Source of the DNA: Bacteroidia bacterium
GTDB lineage: Bacteria; Bacteroidota; Bacteroidia; Bacteroidales; Azobacteroidaceae
NCBI GenBank assembly: GCA_025996865.1
Contig: BNTV01000046.1
Location: forward strand, 1-35,222
Direction of reading: 5' to 3'
Length of the DNA: 35,222 bases
Position 1 is the stretch's first letter. Each line of letters opens with the position of its first letter. Shown here piece by piece: positions 8,319-17,585 of the stretch. The position numbers and the translations under genes were made by a program. Under the pieces are notes generated by a model. The model searched no databases. It saw only the letters and a program-made list of their open reading frames with translations, and was not told the origin of the DNA.

Positions 8319-8861
8319 TTAAGCTAAAAACATCTCATACCACTCGTCGAATTTATTTACGGAATCCGTTCCGTATTTAGCAAGGTTTTTTCTTACCTTG
8401 TCTGCTGTTTTTTCCTTGCCGGGATGAGTTTTGGAAAAGAATTTATCGGCAAAACAGATAATTTGTTCTTCCAAACTCACCGGAGCCATATCCCGTTGCG
8501 GAAGCGGGAGATTATTCTCCATAATATATGCTTTGCTCAATCCGGTGCCGGTATGCCTTTCACAAACCAAGGCATGGGAGGGCCTGTTTTCCGCTTTCAA
8601 AATATCACTTCCCAAATATCCATGACAAATATACGGAAACGTTCCGAAACAATAAATTTCGGGGGCATTCGTTTTGAAAATACCGATATCATGCAGAATG
8701 GCCGCTTCATAAATGAATAAACTGTCCAATTGCATTTCGGGATGAAGTCGTGCAATGGCCAAGGCTTTATCCGCAACTGCAAAACTATGACTTACCAGGA
8801 TTTTACGCAAATCATCGTTTTTCGGATAATATTTATCTATAATATCTGTCGGCATCATCAT
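8319..8861 (-). CDS. HD-domain metal-dependent phosphohydrolase
   Basis: A 180-residue cytoplasmic protein. It shows a full HD ligand set: H in LVSHSFAV, HD in AAILHDIGIF, H in ICHGYLGS, H in CERHTGTGL and D in CFADKFFS. Such a set usually binds one or two metals and hydrolyses phosphate esters. The substrate is unknown. Three ATG codons in a row (8861, 8858, 8855) can start it. The longer frame to a GTG at 8882 is unlikely because a -7 box covers 8882-8889. It is first in an operon with the LptD-like gene. Confidence 0.82.
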   Translation of the reverse strand: MMMPTDIIDKYYPKNDDLRKILVSHSFAVADKALAIARLHPEMQLDSLFIYEAAILHDIGIFKTNAPEIYCFGTFPYICHGYLGSDILKAENRPSHALVCERHTGTGLSKAYIMENNLPLPQRDMAPVSLEEQIICFADKFFSKTHPGKEKTADKVRKNLAKYGTDSVNKFDEWYEMFLA

Positions 8862-8881
8862 CTCTTTGATTTTTGACGCCA

Positions 8882-8889
8882 CAAAGATA
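8882..8889 (-). promoter_or_regulatory. Bacteroidota -7 box for the HD/lptD operon
   Basis: The minus strand reads TATCTTTG, an exact TAnnTTTG match, about 21 bases before the first ATG. The expected transcript start near 8874 leaves a leader of only about 13 bases. Confidence 0.5.
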
Positions 8890-9413
8890 GAAAATAATAT
8901 TAGGATTAAAAATTAAAGTGTATTAATCGAGGTACTTTAACTTTCATATAGTGGCGTTCGATGTGCCGGGCAATCACAAAAAAGGCTTAATGAAAATCCT
9001 AACAACCAACAAACTGCATTATTTATATAAAATTATGTGTTTCAATGTAATAGTTATGTAAAAACAGGAGGATTGATTTAATTTTGACAGGAAATTTTTA
9101 ATTTTGATAATAATTTATTATAGAATTATTTGTTATTTTCACTAATTATGATAACCTTTGTATCACTTTATATAATGTATATTATAAAAATCAAAAAAAT
9201 GTAAAGTGCACGGAGCAGGTAATGATAATAATTTATAATAAGCATGTGATATAATTTATTTGACAGTATTCATTTTGTATTATTCTCATTTACAATATTA
9301 TACAAAAATAATAATATAAACTAATTTCGATTTAGTACTTAAGCTGGAGTAAGTGTCATTTTAGGTTTTAAGCATAATAATAAATTTTAGATTATAATTT
9401 TAAAGTAAAATGT
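8890..9413. other. AT-rich intergenic leader before susC
   Basis: A stretch of about 520 bases without a credible gene, with very high A+T after 9040. It holds two copies of TTTAATTTTGA 20 bases apart (9077-9107), each containing a TAnnTTTG match, and a further promoter-like element at 9129-9160. A short GC-richer patch at 8945-8987 has a minus-strand frame (AFFVIARHIERHYMK) that looks like old coding sequence but cannot be assigned. Confidence 0.5.
9129..9160 (+). promoter_or_regulatory. Candidate promoter of the SusCD locus
   Basis: TTTG (9129-9132), a 19-base spacer, then TAACCTTTG (9152-9160). The -7 box has one base more than the TAnnTTTG consensus. It would give an untranslated leader of about 245 bases. 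The two TAATTTTG boxes at 9079 and 9099 are alternatives. Confidence 0.3.
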
Positions 9414-12400
9414 ATGAAAAAAAACAAACCACTGTGTGAAAAATACTTTTGTATTCTACCACGTAAACTGTTAGTTTTTATTGGCTTGTCAGGGACATTC
9501 CTGCTTGGAAGTGTTGTGTCCGCTCATGCTGCGGAACGCGATTCTATCAGAGGAAAGGTCGTTGATAAGGAGTCCATTCCGCTACCCGGAGTCTCTGTGG
9601 TAGTGAAGGGTACAAATTTGGGAACCGCGACGAATGCGGATGGAACATTTTCGTTGGTCGTCTCGGAGGGTAAGGAAATTGTGCTGCGATTCTCTCTTGT
9701 CGGTACGAAACCGGTAGAAGTGAAATATACAGGACAAAAATCAATTGATGTGGTGTTGGAAGAAGATGCTTCTACATTGGATGAAGTGGTCGTAACGGGG
9801 TATTTCAACCGGGATGCGCAAAGTTACACCGGTTCGGTGAAAACCGTTAAGTCGGAACAAATACTGCAAGTAAACCCGACAAACCTTCTCTCCGCCTTGT
9901 CCGTCATTGAACCCTCTTTCCGCATGATTGAGAATATTCAGAATGGATCCAACCCGAACTCACTCCCTGAGTTTGAAATGCGCGGTACCGCCAGTTTGCC
10001 CAACGCGACGGACGATTACAGAGGCTCACCCAATATGCCTACATTTATTTTGGATGGATTTGAAGTATCCGCAGAAAAAGTGTTTGACCTCGACCCGCAA
10101 CGTGTCGAATCCGTTACCTTGTTGAAAGACGCTGCAGCTACCGCAATCTATGGTTCAAGGGCAGGAAACGGCGTTGTCGTTATCACAACCAATGTACCCA
10201 AAGCCGGCAAGATTAACATTACTTACAATCTTGACTTGGGAGGTACTTTCCCTGATTTGCGGGATTACAATATCATGGATGCACGGCAGAAATTAGCGGC
10301 AGAATCAGCGGCCGGATTATACGCGCCTGTGGACTATCTTCCCAATGATTTAAACCCTTCGACGATCTTTTCGCGGCAAATGTCATACAATGCTAAAATG
10401 AAATTGGTTGTACAGGGAAACGATGCCTATTGGTTGAACAAACCCTTGCAAAATGCACTGACCAACAAACATACTCTATCTGTTGAAGGGGGTGAAGGCG
10501 CTATGCGATTTAGATTAGACGGCACTTGGGATGACGCTCCGGGTGTAATGAAAGAATCGGGACGTACCCGCAAAGGATTGAATTTGATGGTACAATATAC
10601 CATCAACAGCAAATTGGTGCTGAGGGATGAAGTTACCTACAGCGATGTATTGTCCAAAAATTCGCCCTACGGTTCCTTTAGTACGTACGCCTTGATAAAT
10701 CCATATTATGCCCCTTATGATGACAAAGGTAACTACACCTACCGGTTGGAAACCACAGATTTTGGTCTTATTCTCAACCCGCTTCACAATACACAGTTGA
10801 ATATGAAAAATGAATCCAGATACAACCAATGGGTCAACAATTTTTCAGCGGATTGGTGGATCAATGACGCCTTCCGGTTGAAAGCAAACTTCTCAATAGC
10901 ACAACGGGACGATGAGGGAGCAGTATTTAAACCGGCTGCGCATACGGATTTTGCCGATTGGGCTATTTACTCCGAAAACGGTTATCGCAGAGGAACATAC
11001 AAAGCCTCCGATGGCAGGGCATTGAGTTACGACGGCAGTCTCGTACTTTCTTATAATCAGCGTTTCGGTGAGCACTATTTGAATGGAAATGCTGTTGTCA
11101 ACATTCAGGAACAATCAGAGGATGGTTATAGCCTGTTTTTGGAAGGCTACCCCGATGACAGATTGGATTACATCGCTTTCGCACTTCAATATTCGGAAAC
11201 AGATAAATTAGCCGCTTATGATGATAAATCCCGTATGATAGGGGTTGTCGGAAGTGTGAACTATACCTACGCCAACCGGTTTTTAGCAGATTTCTCGTTC
11301 CGTACCGATGCTTCAAGTAAATTCGGCGCTGACAAGCGTTGGGCGCCTTTCTGGGCGGCAGGAATAGGATGGAACCTGCATAAGGAAGCGTTTTTGAAAG
11401 ACGTTTCTTTCCTGAACTTGCTTAAAATACGCGGATCGTACGGCTTGACCGGTAGCCAGTCTTTCAATCCTTACCAGGCTTACGTCATGTACAAGTATTG
11501 GACGGACCAGCGCTACCGATGGAGTACGGGCGGCGCTTCCATGAAAGGAATCGGAAATAAAGACCTCGAATGGCAACAAGTCGCAAAAGCCAATATCGGA
11601 TTTGATGCGGAATTATTCAAGAGTTGGGTAAACCTGTCGCTTGACTACTACAACGAAGATACCAAAGGGTTGTTGACGGATGTAATGTTACCGCCATCGT
11701 TGGGATTTTCCTCCTACCGCGAAAACTTGGGAGAAATTCAGAACCGTGGTTATGAACTCTCGCTACGAGCTTTCCTGATCAAACAGAAAGACGCTTACCT
11801 GAGCCTCTCGTTTGCTGCTATCCATAATAAAAACAAACTACAAAAATTGTCTACCAGTTTGCTGGCGTGGAATGCTACTGTTGATACCACAAAAACCAAT
11901 CAGGCACGTGTACGGTATGCCGAAGGTTTATCTACGAAGACCATCTGGGGCGTTCAGTCCTTGGGAATCAACCCTGCAACCGGTTACGAGATTTACCGGA
12001 CCATAGACGGAAAATTGACCGATGAATGGGATGCAAAGGATCAAGTTCCCATTGGTGTTGACGAACCGGATTTGGAAGGAAATATCGGTATCAATGCCGG
12101 ATGGAAGGGATTCCAGTTGACGGCTTACGGCCGTTATCGCCTTGGAGGACAGACTTACAACCAGTCCTTGGTTACCCGTGTGGAAAATGCGGACATACGC
12201 TATAATGCAGATGTACGGGTATTGGAAGATCGATGGAAAAGACCGGGAGATGTAACCTATTTTAAAGGTATCGCTCAAAATACGATAACAGAGGCTACTT
12301 CCCGTTTTGTCAATGATTACAATTATTTCCAATTTGCTTCGGCAAATCTATCGTACGATTTCCCGAAAGCATGGATCAAATCCATGAGGATTCAATCGCT

Positions 12401-12515
12401 GCGCTTAAGCGTCTCCGTAAACGACATCTTCCGCATCTCTACAGTCAAAGAGGAACGCGGGATAGATTATCCTTATGCCAGAAGTGCGAGAGGTTCTCTC
12501 CGGATCGTTTTTTAA
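9414..12515 (+). CDS. SusC/RagA-type TonB-dependent outer-membrane transporter
   Basis: A 1033-residue protein with a long signal peptide (cleavage near HAAE, residue 40). It is followed by a carboxypeptidase-D-like regulatory domain (45-120, GKVVDKESIPLPGVSVVVKG), then LDEVVVTGYF (122-131), a plug domain with the SusC signature around VESVTLLKDAAATAIYGSRA, and a barrel ending in the typical aromatic SLRIVF. There is no STN domain between signal peptide and regulatory domain, so it is not the type that signals to an anti-sigma factor. With its SusD partner it forms the outer-membrane importer powered by TonB. The substrate is unknown. It is first in a five-gene operon. Confidence 0.95.
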   Translation: MKKNKPLCEKYFCILPRKLLVFIGLSGTFLLGSVVSAHAAERDSIRGKVVDKESIPLPGVSVVVKGTNLGTATNADGTFSLVVSEGKEIVLRFSLVGTKPVEVKYTGQKSIDVVLEEDASTLDEVVVTGYFNRDAQSYTGSVKTVKSEQILQVNPTNLLSALSVIEPSFRMIENIQNGSNPNSLPEFEMRGTASLPNATDDYRGSPNMPTFILDGFEVSAEKVFDLDPQRVESVTLLKDAAATAIYGSRAGNGVVVITTNVPKAGKINITYNLDLGGTFPDLRDYNIMDARQKLAAESAAGLYAPVDYLPNDLNPSTIFSRQMSYNAKMKLVVQGNDAYWLNKPLQNALTNKHTLSVEGGEGAMRFRLDGTWDDAPGVMKESGRTRKGLNLMVQYTINSKLVLRDEVTYSDVLSKNSPYGSFSTYALINPYYAPYDDKGNYTYRLETTDFGLILNPLHNTQLNMKNESRYNQWVNNFSADWWINDAFRLKANFSIAQRDDEGAVFKPAAHTDFADWAIYSENGYRRGTYKASDGRALSYDGSLVLSYNQRFGEHYLNGNAVVNIQEQSEDGYSLFLEGYPDDRLDYIAFALQYSETDKLAAYDDKSRMIGVVGSVNYTYANRFLADFSFRTDASSKFGADKRWAPFWAAGIGWNLHKEAFLKDVSFLNLLKIRGSYGLTGSQSFNPYQAYVMYKYWTDQRYRWSTGGASMKGIGNKDLEWQQVAKANIGFDAELFKSWVNLSLDYYNEDTKGLLTDVMLPPSLGFSSYRENLGEIQNRGYELSLRAFLIKQKDAYLSLSFAAIHNKNKLQKLSTSLLAWNATVDTTKTNQARVRYAEGLSTKTIWGVQSLGINPATGYEIYRTIDGKLTDEWDAKDQVPIGVDEPDLEGNIGINAGWKGFQLTAYGRYRLGGQTYNQSLVTRVENADIRYNADVRVLEDRWKRPGDVTYFKGIAQNTITEATSRFVNDYNYFQFASANLSYDFPKAWIKSMRIQSLRLSVSVNDIFRISTVKEERGIDYPYARSARGSLRIVF

Positions 12516-12535
12516 TCTTTAAACAAATGATAAAA

Positions 12536-13972
12536 ATGAAAAAATATATCTATTTTATACTGTTTCTCTCGTTCCTTTCCTGTGACGAGTGGTTGACGAT
12601 AGTACCCAAGGCTGAAATTACCGAAGAACAACTTTTCAAAGAAGAAGCCGGATATCGTTCAGCGCTGTATGGACTGTATGTTCAATTAGGGCAAACCTCC
12701 TTGTACGGAAGAAATCTAACAATGGGTTTTACGGATGTATTGGCGCAATATTATGCGATTCCCTCAGAATCTTTTGCCTATTATAAGACTTCTATTTACG
12801 ATTACGAAGATCAGGAGACAAAGCGATACATCGGAGACATTTGGCATAGCGCTTACAATGTAGTTGCCAACATAAACAATTTATTGCAACATTTGGAAGG
12901 ACATGAAACCGGTTTCTTTACCGAGCCGCGGGCTTACAACATTATGCGTGGAGAATCGCTGGGATTACGAGCCATGTTGCATTTTGACCTGTTACGTCTG
13001 TTTGCCCCTGCGGCTCCAAATGCAAAAGCCATTCCTTACGTGGATGCGCTTGTCAAAACGCCTTTCCCACAACTGACGGTACAACAAACCATTGACCGTT
13101 GCCTGAAGGATTTGCAGGAAGCTTCCGATCTGTTGTACGAAGTGGACCCGATCAGTCCCTTTTTTCCGACATGGACGGAAATAAGTCCTGTCAATGCAGG
13201 CCAAGATTCCTATATAAATGATGGTGGATTTATCTATTTGCGTCGGGAAAGGATGAATTACTTGGCGGTAAGGGCTTTGATGGCACGTATTAACTTGTAC
13301 GCCGGAAACAGAGCAGAGGCTCAACGCCTCGCCGGAGAATGTGTTAACTCGGGACGCGCTAATCTGAGTACCAGTTATACAGCTGTAGCCAACAATGTAT
13401 TCTCAATTTTTGTGGAGAAACTGCCGCAAATATCCGACAGTCTTTTTAGTACGGTTGTGCCGATAAACCAATGCTTGGTTGTGCCGGTAGAACGAAAACA
13501 GGCTTATTACGAAACCTCAATTTACGGTTCTGTTGATTCTCGGATTGCCAACTATTTTCAATATTATCCCGGAACATCAAGTGAATTTCTCGCGAAATTC
13601 CGAATTACACGTCAGACAATTCCGCCAAGTTACGCCACAGTGCCCTTGATAACCTCCGCCGAGGTACGCCTGATCTACTCCGAAACAGCTGATACGGAAG
13701 CAGATAAATTTGCACGCCTAAACACGGTACGAAACTCTTACGGATTGTCGGCATCATACAATCTCAGTGCAGACAAAAATGATTACGAGCAGGAATTATT
13801 CAAAGAGTACCGCAAGCGTTTTGTGGGAGAAGGACAGTTATTCTACTTTATGAAACGGAAAAATTATCAATCAATTCCCTACGCAGGAACGAGCGTAAGT
13901 ATTGATCGCATCTTCTCGCTGCTTGAATATCTCCCGACTGCCGAATATGAATATGGACTAATTAATAAATAA
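12536..13972 (+). CDS. SusD/RagB-type nutrient-binding lipoprotein
   Basis: A 478-residue surface lipoprotein. Its signal peptide ends in FLSFLSC, with Cys16 the lipidated residue, followed by the acidic DEW, which fits Bacteroidota surface-export signals. SusD features include EEQLFKEEAGYRSALYGLY near the N-terminus and LGLRAMLHFDLLRLFAP, the helical core typical of the family. The C-terminus YLPTAEYEYGLINK is usual for SusD proteins. It caps the SusC channel and binds the ligand. An ATG at 12527 is possible. The one at 12536 gives a cleaner signal peptide. It lies 20 bases after the susC stop and 8 bases before the next gene. Confidence 0.94.
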   Translation: MKKYIYFILFLSFLSCDEWLTIVPKAEITEEQLFKEEAGYRSALYGLYVQLGQTSLYGRNLTMGFTDVLAQYYAIPSESFAYYKTSIYDYEDQETKRYIGDIWHSAYNVVANINNLLQHLEGHETGFFTEPRAYNIMRGESLGLRAMLHFDLLRLFAPAAPNAKAIPYVDALVKTPFPQLTVQQTIDRCLKDLQEASDLLYEVDPISPFFPTWTEISPVNAGQDSYINDGGFIYLRRERMNYLAVRALMARINLYAGNRAEAQRLAGECVNSGRANLSTSYTAVANNVFSIFVEKLPQISDSLFSTVVPINQCLVVPVERKQAYYETSIYGSVDSRIANYFQYYPGTSSEFLAKFRITRQTIPPSYATVPLITSAEVRLIYSETADTEADKFARLNTVRNSYGLSASYNLSADKNDYEQELFKEYRKRFVGEGQLFYFMKRKNYQSIPYAGTSVSIDRIFSLLEYLPTAEYEYGLINK

Positions 13973-13980
13973 GGAACAAT

Positions 13981-14682
13981 ATGAAAACATTCAAACTATG
14001 GCTTATTGCCTTTCTTTGCCTGATGCTCTGGCAAGGATGTGAGGAAAATAAATATACCTACTATACAACCGACAAGCCCACACTTTATTTTGCCTTACCG
14101 GATGTACAACGGGACAGTTTGGTTATCTCGTTTGTCAAATACGGAGACGCCAAGGTGATTGAACTTCCTCTGCCCGTAGAGATTGCAGGTTATGCCTCAG
14201 ACAAAGACCGGCATTTTCAGGTAAAAGTGGTACCGGATAGCACGACTGCCGTTGCGAACAAACATTACAGACCTCTCGAATCCGAATATACAATCCATGC
14301 CGGAAAGTTTAAGGACGAATTTACAGTTTATTTGCTCCATGAGGATCCGGAATTGGATTTTAAACCGGTTCGACTTCGAATTGAAATCGTTGAAAATGAT
14401 GAATTTGGCAATGGAGTTTGGCAAAAACAGGCGGCAGATATCCGCTTTTCCAATATCCTGTCAAAACCTGCTATTTGGGATACCGAATATGTCAACTATT
14501 TTAGCGAATACAGCAAAACAAAACATCAGTTGATACTTCGAGAGTTGAACCTGTCGGAACTACCGGATATCTGGGATAGAGAAAAATATAAATGGGAAGC
14601 CTACGGATTGTACATGAATACTTATTTTAGCAACAACGAGGTATATGATGAAAACGGGAAACGCATAATTCCCTGGTGGTAA
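13981..14682 (+). CDS. DUF4843 lipoprotein
   Basis: A 233-residue protein with a lipoprotein signal ending LWQGC (Cys20). It has the order seen in DUF4843 proteins: a beta-rich region with KPTLYFALPD, a Ca-beta/BACON-like middle with D-x-x-F-Q-V-KVVPDSTTAVANKHYRPL and L-x-x-EDPELDFKPVRLRIEIVEN, then a C-terminal helical part ending in Trp-Trp. DUF4843 proteins occur next to SusCD pairs and probably sit on the outer membrane as accessory ligand-binding or assembly factors. This role is inferred from context only. It is third in the operon. Confidence 0.82.
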   Translation: MKTFKLWLIAFLCLMLWQGCEENKYTYYTTDKPTLYFALPDVQRDSLVISFVKYGDAKVIELPLPVEIAGYASDKDRHFQVKVVPDSTTAVANKHYRPLESEYTIHAGKFKDEFTVYLLHEDPELDFKPVRLRIEIVENDEFGNGVWQKQAADIRFSNILSKPAIWDTEYVNYFSEYSKTKHQLILRELNLSELPDIWDREKYKWEAYGLYMNTYFSNNEVYDENGKRIIPWW

Positions 14683-14704
14683 AATTTAGAAAAATATTTA
14701 AACA

Positions 14705-16330
14705 ATGAAAAAAATAACAGTATTTTCGTTAATATCCTTTTTCCTTTTTTACCTGACCGGGTGTATGGAAGAAAAAGGGACATACGAGCGACATGAGATA
14801 AACGAGGTCACAGTGAGTCACCTTACTGCAGTAGATGGACGGATAGTTGAATACGGTGGCACTAATGGCACCACTCCCGGCAGTTTTACTATTGGCGTAG
14901 GCGATGTACTAACTCTGGTTCCCGAAATTACTCAAACTTTTGCAAAAGATGAATCCAATTTGGAATTCTGCTGGTGGAACTATGAAGGAGATTCAAGCGA
15001 TACGCTATCCTACAAAAGAAATTGTGAATGGATTGTTGATCAAAATCCGGGAACATACACCACTTTCCTTGTCGTTACCGATAAAGAGACAGGCCTTTTT
15101 ATAGCGTTTGAATTTGAACTTACCGTTGTCGGAGTAATATCGCAAGGATTGTTGGTGTTAAGTGATGTGGATGGCGTAGCGAATGTCGGATTTTTAAGTG
15201 CGTCACTGGAGTTCTCTCAAGATGTATATGAAGAATTCAATAACGGGGCACACGCAGGAACCAACCCTGTGTCAATCAAGTACAGTTACGCGCCAACCGC
15301 CACTTGGGTCAGACAAATCTACATTCTTTGTAAGGATGCAACCGGAGGTTCTGTGGTCTCCAGCCTTACTTTTGAAAATGGAAGGAAATACAAGGATTAT
15401 TTCTACCTGACACCCAACGTGATTAAACCGGAGGAATACTGGCTAATGATGGTAAACACCTACTATACTCGCTGGGACTTTCTTCTTAACAATGGACGAC
15501 TGTATGGACGGGAATTGGTTCAGGCTGCATACGAAAGTCAGCAAGCCCGGTTCAATCCTGAATTTGATGGCGATTACTATATGTCTAATCAGGCTATCAT
15601 ATCCAGTGATCAAGCCATTTTTTACGATAACAAAAACTATCGTTTCTTAAGGGCTACTACACATGCGACCGGAACCGTAATAGCGCCTCTGGACAAACAA
15701 TTAGAAAGTATCAATAACAACACCGATCCGGATGCTATTACGGCCTTTGATCCCGATAATGTAGGTTTAGAGATGCTCTTTATTGGTTCTTATCCTTCCC
15801 CAATCGCCGCATATTGCATCATGAGAGACCCGAATGATCATTCAAAATTATATCGGTTAAAATTCTTAGCCGGAAGCTATTTTGCCAAGGAAGTCGTTTA
15901 TGAGAATTTTATCCGGCGATATGTTTCTTATTGGAAAACTCCGATTACGAGCGCCGGTTCTGATGCAGGTGCAACCATTGGTGAGGCAAGTTCTTATGTC
16001 ATCAGTAAGAGCAATCCTTACATATACTATAGCCATGACAGTAAAATCTACCGCTACGATGTGGAATATGGAATCAATCGAGAAATATTGGATGTAAATA
16101 CAATTATCCCCAATAGCCAAGTGGATAAACTATACATTCAAAACTCTTTTGAAAGTACCGCAACATCTTTTAATTACCGCCTTTATGCAGCATCCAGCGA
16201 AAAAGGAAAATCCGGTAAAAACGGTAGCGTGTACCGGATTCTTTTGAACCAGTCAGGCGAAGTAGAACAGATAGACAATATTTACAAAAACGTCGTAGGA
16301 CGTGTTGTAGGAATGGATTACAAATATTAA
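14705..16330 (+). CDS. PKD-like family lipoprotein
   Basis: A 541-residue protein with lipoprotein signal FLFYLTGC (Cys20). The first 150 residues resemble a PKD-like fold (FTIGVGDVLTLVPEIT, CWWNYEGDSS, GTYTTFLVVTDKETG). The remainder has repeated short beta strands such as LYRLKFLAG, IYRYDVEYG and SVYRILLNQSGE, as in a beta-propeller. This is the architecture of the PKD-like lipoproteins encoded beside DUF4843 and SusCD in Bacteroidota. It may be a surface ligand-binding component. No catalytic motif is visible. Confidence 0.78.
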   Translation: MKKITVFSLISFFLFYLTGCMEEKGTYERHEINEVTVSHLTAVDGRIVEYGGTNGTTPGSFTIGVGDVLTLVPEITQTFAKDESNLEFCWWNYEGDSSDTLSYKRNCEWIVDQNPGTYTTFLVVTDKETGLFIAFEFELTVVGVISQGLLVLSDVDGVANVGFLSASLEFSQDVYEEFNNGAHAGTNPVSIKYSYAPTATWVRQIYILCKDATGGSVVSSLTFENGRKYKDYFYLTPNVIKPEEYWLMMVNTYYTRWDFLLNNGRLYGRELVQAAYESQQARFNPEFDGDYYMSNQAIISSDQAIFYDNKNYRFLRATTHATGTVIAPLDKQLESINNNTDPDAITAFDPDNVGLEMLFIGSYPSPIAAYCIMRDPNDHSKLYRLKFLAGSYFAKEVVYENFIRRYVSYWKTPITSAGSDAGATIGEASSYVISKSNPYIYYSHDSKIYRYDVEYGINREILDVNTIIPNSQVDKLYIQNSFESTATSFNYRLYAASSEKGKSGKNGSVYRILLNQSGEVEQIDNIYKNVVGRVVGMDYKY

Positions 16331-16345
16331 ATAAAAATTAAAAAC

Positions 16346-17449
16346 ATGAAACATTTATTTATTCTCACACTGGCAGGCATCCTGCTTGCCGGTTTTAATG
16401 TAAGTGGAAAACAAACTTACACAGTGAAGGGGACAGTTGAAGACACCACCGGAGTTAAAATATTCCTCGTCGTTTCGCCGGATGCCGGAATAAGCGACAC
16501 CATTGCAACTTCGTTAATTGCCGCTAACGGTACATTCACCTTTACCGGTTCCGTCGAAGGTACTACCTACGCTACGATTAGCGTGGAAGGAGTAAGAAAG
16601 AGACCCCTCCCCATTTTCCTCGAAGAAGGTACTTTTACGGTGACTTACGGAAAAGAAAGCAATGTTGAAGGAGGAGGCCCATCCCAAAAAATTGCCGGTC
16701 AGCTTAGTGCGATAGACCAGGCATTCCAGAAAGAAGACGCTCCCCGGGCCGAAAAATTCGGCAAAGCGCGAACAGCCGGTGATACGGTAACAATGAATGC
16801 CATCCTCGAAGAGCACAATGCTGCTGAAAAAATAATCACGGACAAGAAGGAAGCGATCATTGCCGCTAATTCCGACACCTACGTGGCAGCACAGTATTTT
16901 GCAGCACAAATAACCAGATTCGCTTTAGAGGAGGCAAAGGGAAAATACGCTAAACTGGGGGACAATGCGAAAGCAACCACCTTTGGGGAAAAGATAAAAA
17001 ATTATATCCGGCGATTAGAAGCTGTTCAGGTTGGACAGGTCGCTCCCGATTTCACGCTTCCTACTCCGGAAGGTGGAACTATCTCCTTGTACGGGATAAA
17101 AGGGAAATTGAAGTTGATTGATTTCTGGGCGTCCTGGTGCGGTCCCTGTAGAAGAGAAAACCCCAACGTGGTGAAACTCTATGGGGAATATCACCCGAAA
17201 GGACTGGAAATTTTCGGCGTATCGCTTGACCAGCCCAATGCCAAAGAAGCATGGTTAAAAGCCATCAAAGATGATGGATTAGTCTGGAAGCACGGCTCCG
17301 ACCTGAAATTCTGGCAAGCCGCTCCGGCAAGACTGTACGAAGTGAACTCCATCCCGCATACGATCCTGCTGGATGAAAACAACCGCATCATCGCCAAAAA
17401 TTTGCGCGGCGAAGAACTACGGGCTAAAGTAGCATCATTGCTGGATTAA
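16346..17449 (+). CDS. DUF4369/TlpA-type thioredoxin, exported
   Basis: A 367-residue protein with a signal peptide (residues 1-21). Residues 24-115 form a beta-rich DUF4369-type domain (YTVKGTVEDTTGVKIFLVV, SVEGTTYATISVEG). An alpha-helical linker covers 115-225. The last 140 residues are a TlpA-like thioredoxin domain with APDFTLPTPEGG, FWASWCGPC (Cys265 and Cys268) and the cis-proline loop NSIPHTILLD. It should act in the periplasm, or lipid-free at the outer membrane, as a disulfide reductase. As last gene of the SusCD operon it suggests that the imported ligand or a partner protein carries cysteines, which is inference. Confidence 0.9.
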   Translation: MKHLFILTLAGILLAGFNVSGKQTYTVKGTVEDTTGVKIFLVVSPDAGISDTIATSLIAANGTFTFTGSVEGTTYATISVEGVRKRPLPIFLEEGTFTVTYGKESNVEGGGPSQKIAGQLSAIDQAFQKEDAPRAEKFGKARTAGDTVTMNAILEEHNAAEKIITDKKEAIIAANSDTYVAAQYFAAQITRFALEEAKGKYAKLGDNAKATTFGEKIKNYIRRLEAVQVGQVAPDFTLPTPEGGTISLYGIKGKLKLIDFWASWCGPCRRENPNVVKLYGEYHPKGLEIFGVSLDQPNAKEAWLKAIKDDGLVWKHGSDLKFWQAAPARLYEVNSIPHTILLDENNRIIAKNLRGEELRAKVASLLD

Positions 17450-17490
17450 TCCGTAAAGACTTTCCCTAATTTTTACAAAACAAATCGGAT

Positions 17491-17519
17491 AGGAGGAAAA
17501 CTTATTTTATTTTCCTCCT
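17491..17519 (+). terminator. Hairpin after the SusCD operon
   Basis: AGGAGGAAAA (17491-17500) pairs perfectly with TTTTCCTCCT (17510-17519) around a 9-base loop. It lies 41 bases after the thioredoxin stop. The T-rich strand ends in the stem, so termination is likely but not classical. Confidence 0.6.
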
Positions 17520-17525
17520 TTCCAA

Positions 17526-17559
17526 TTTGTGAATATTCAAAATAATTAATGTAATTTTG
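17526..17559 (+). promoter_or_regulatory. Promoter of the amidase/mlaD operon
   Basis: TTTG (17526-17529), a 22-base spacer and TAATTTTG (17552-17559), an exact -7 box. The expected start of transcription near 17566 is about 20 bases before the TTG start codon. Confidence 0.5.
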
Positions 17560-17585
17560 TCCTCAGAATTTTAAAAAATAACGCT

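Noticed and set aside
8945..8987. Short minus-strand coding-like patch (AFFVIARHIERHYMK), perhaps a transposase tail
   Set aside because: Only about 20 codons after an in-frame stop, too short to support any family.
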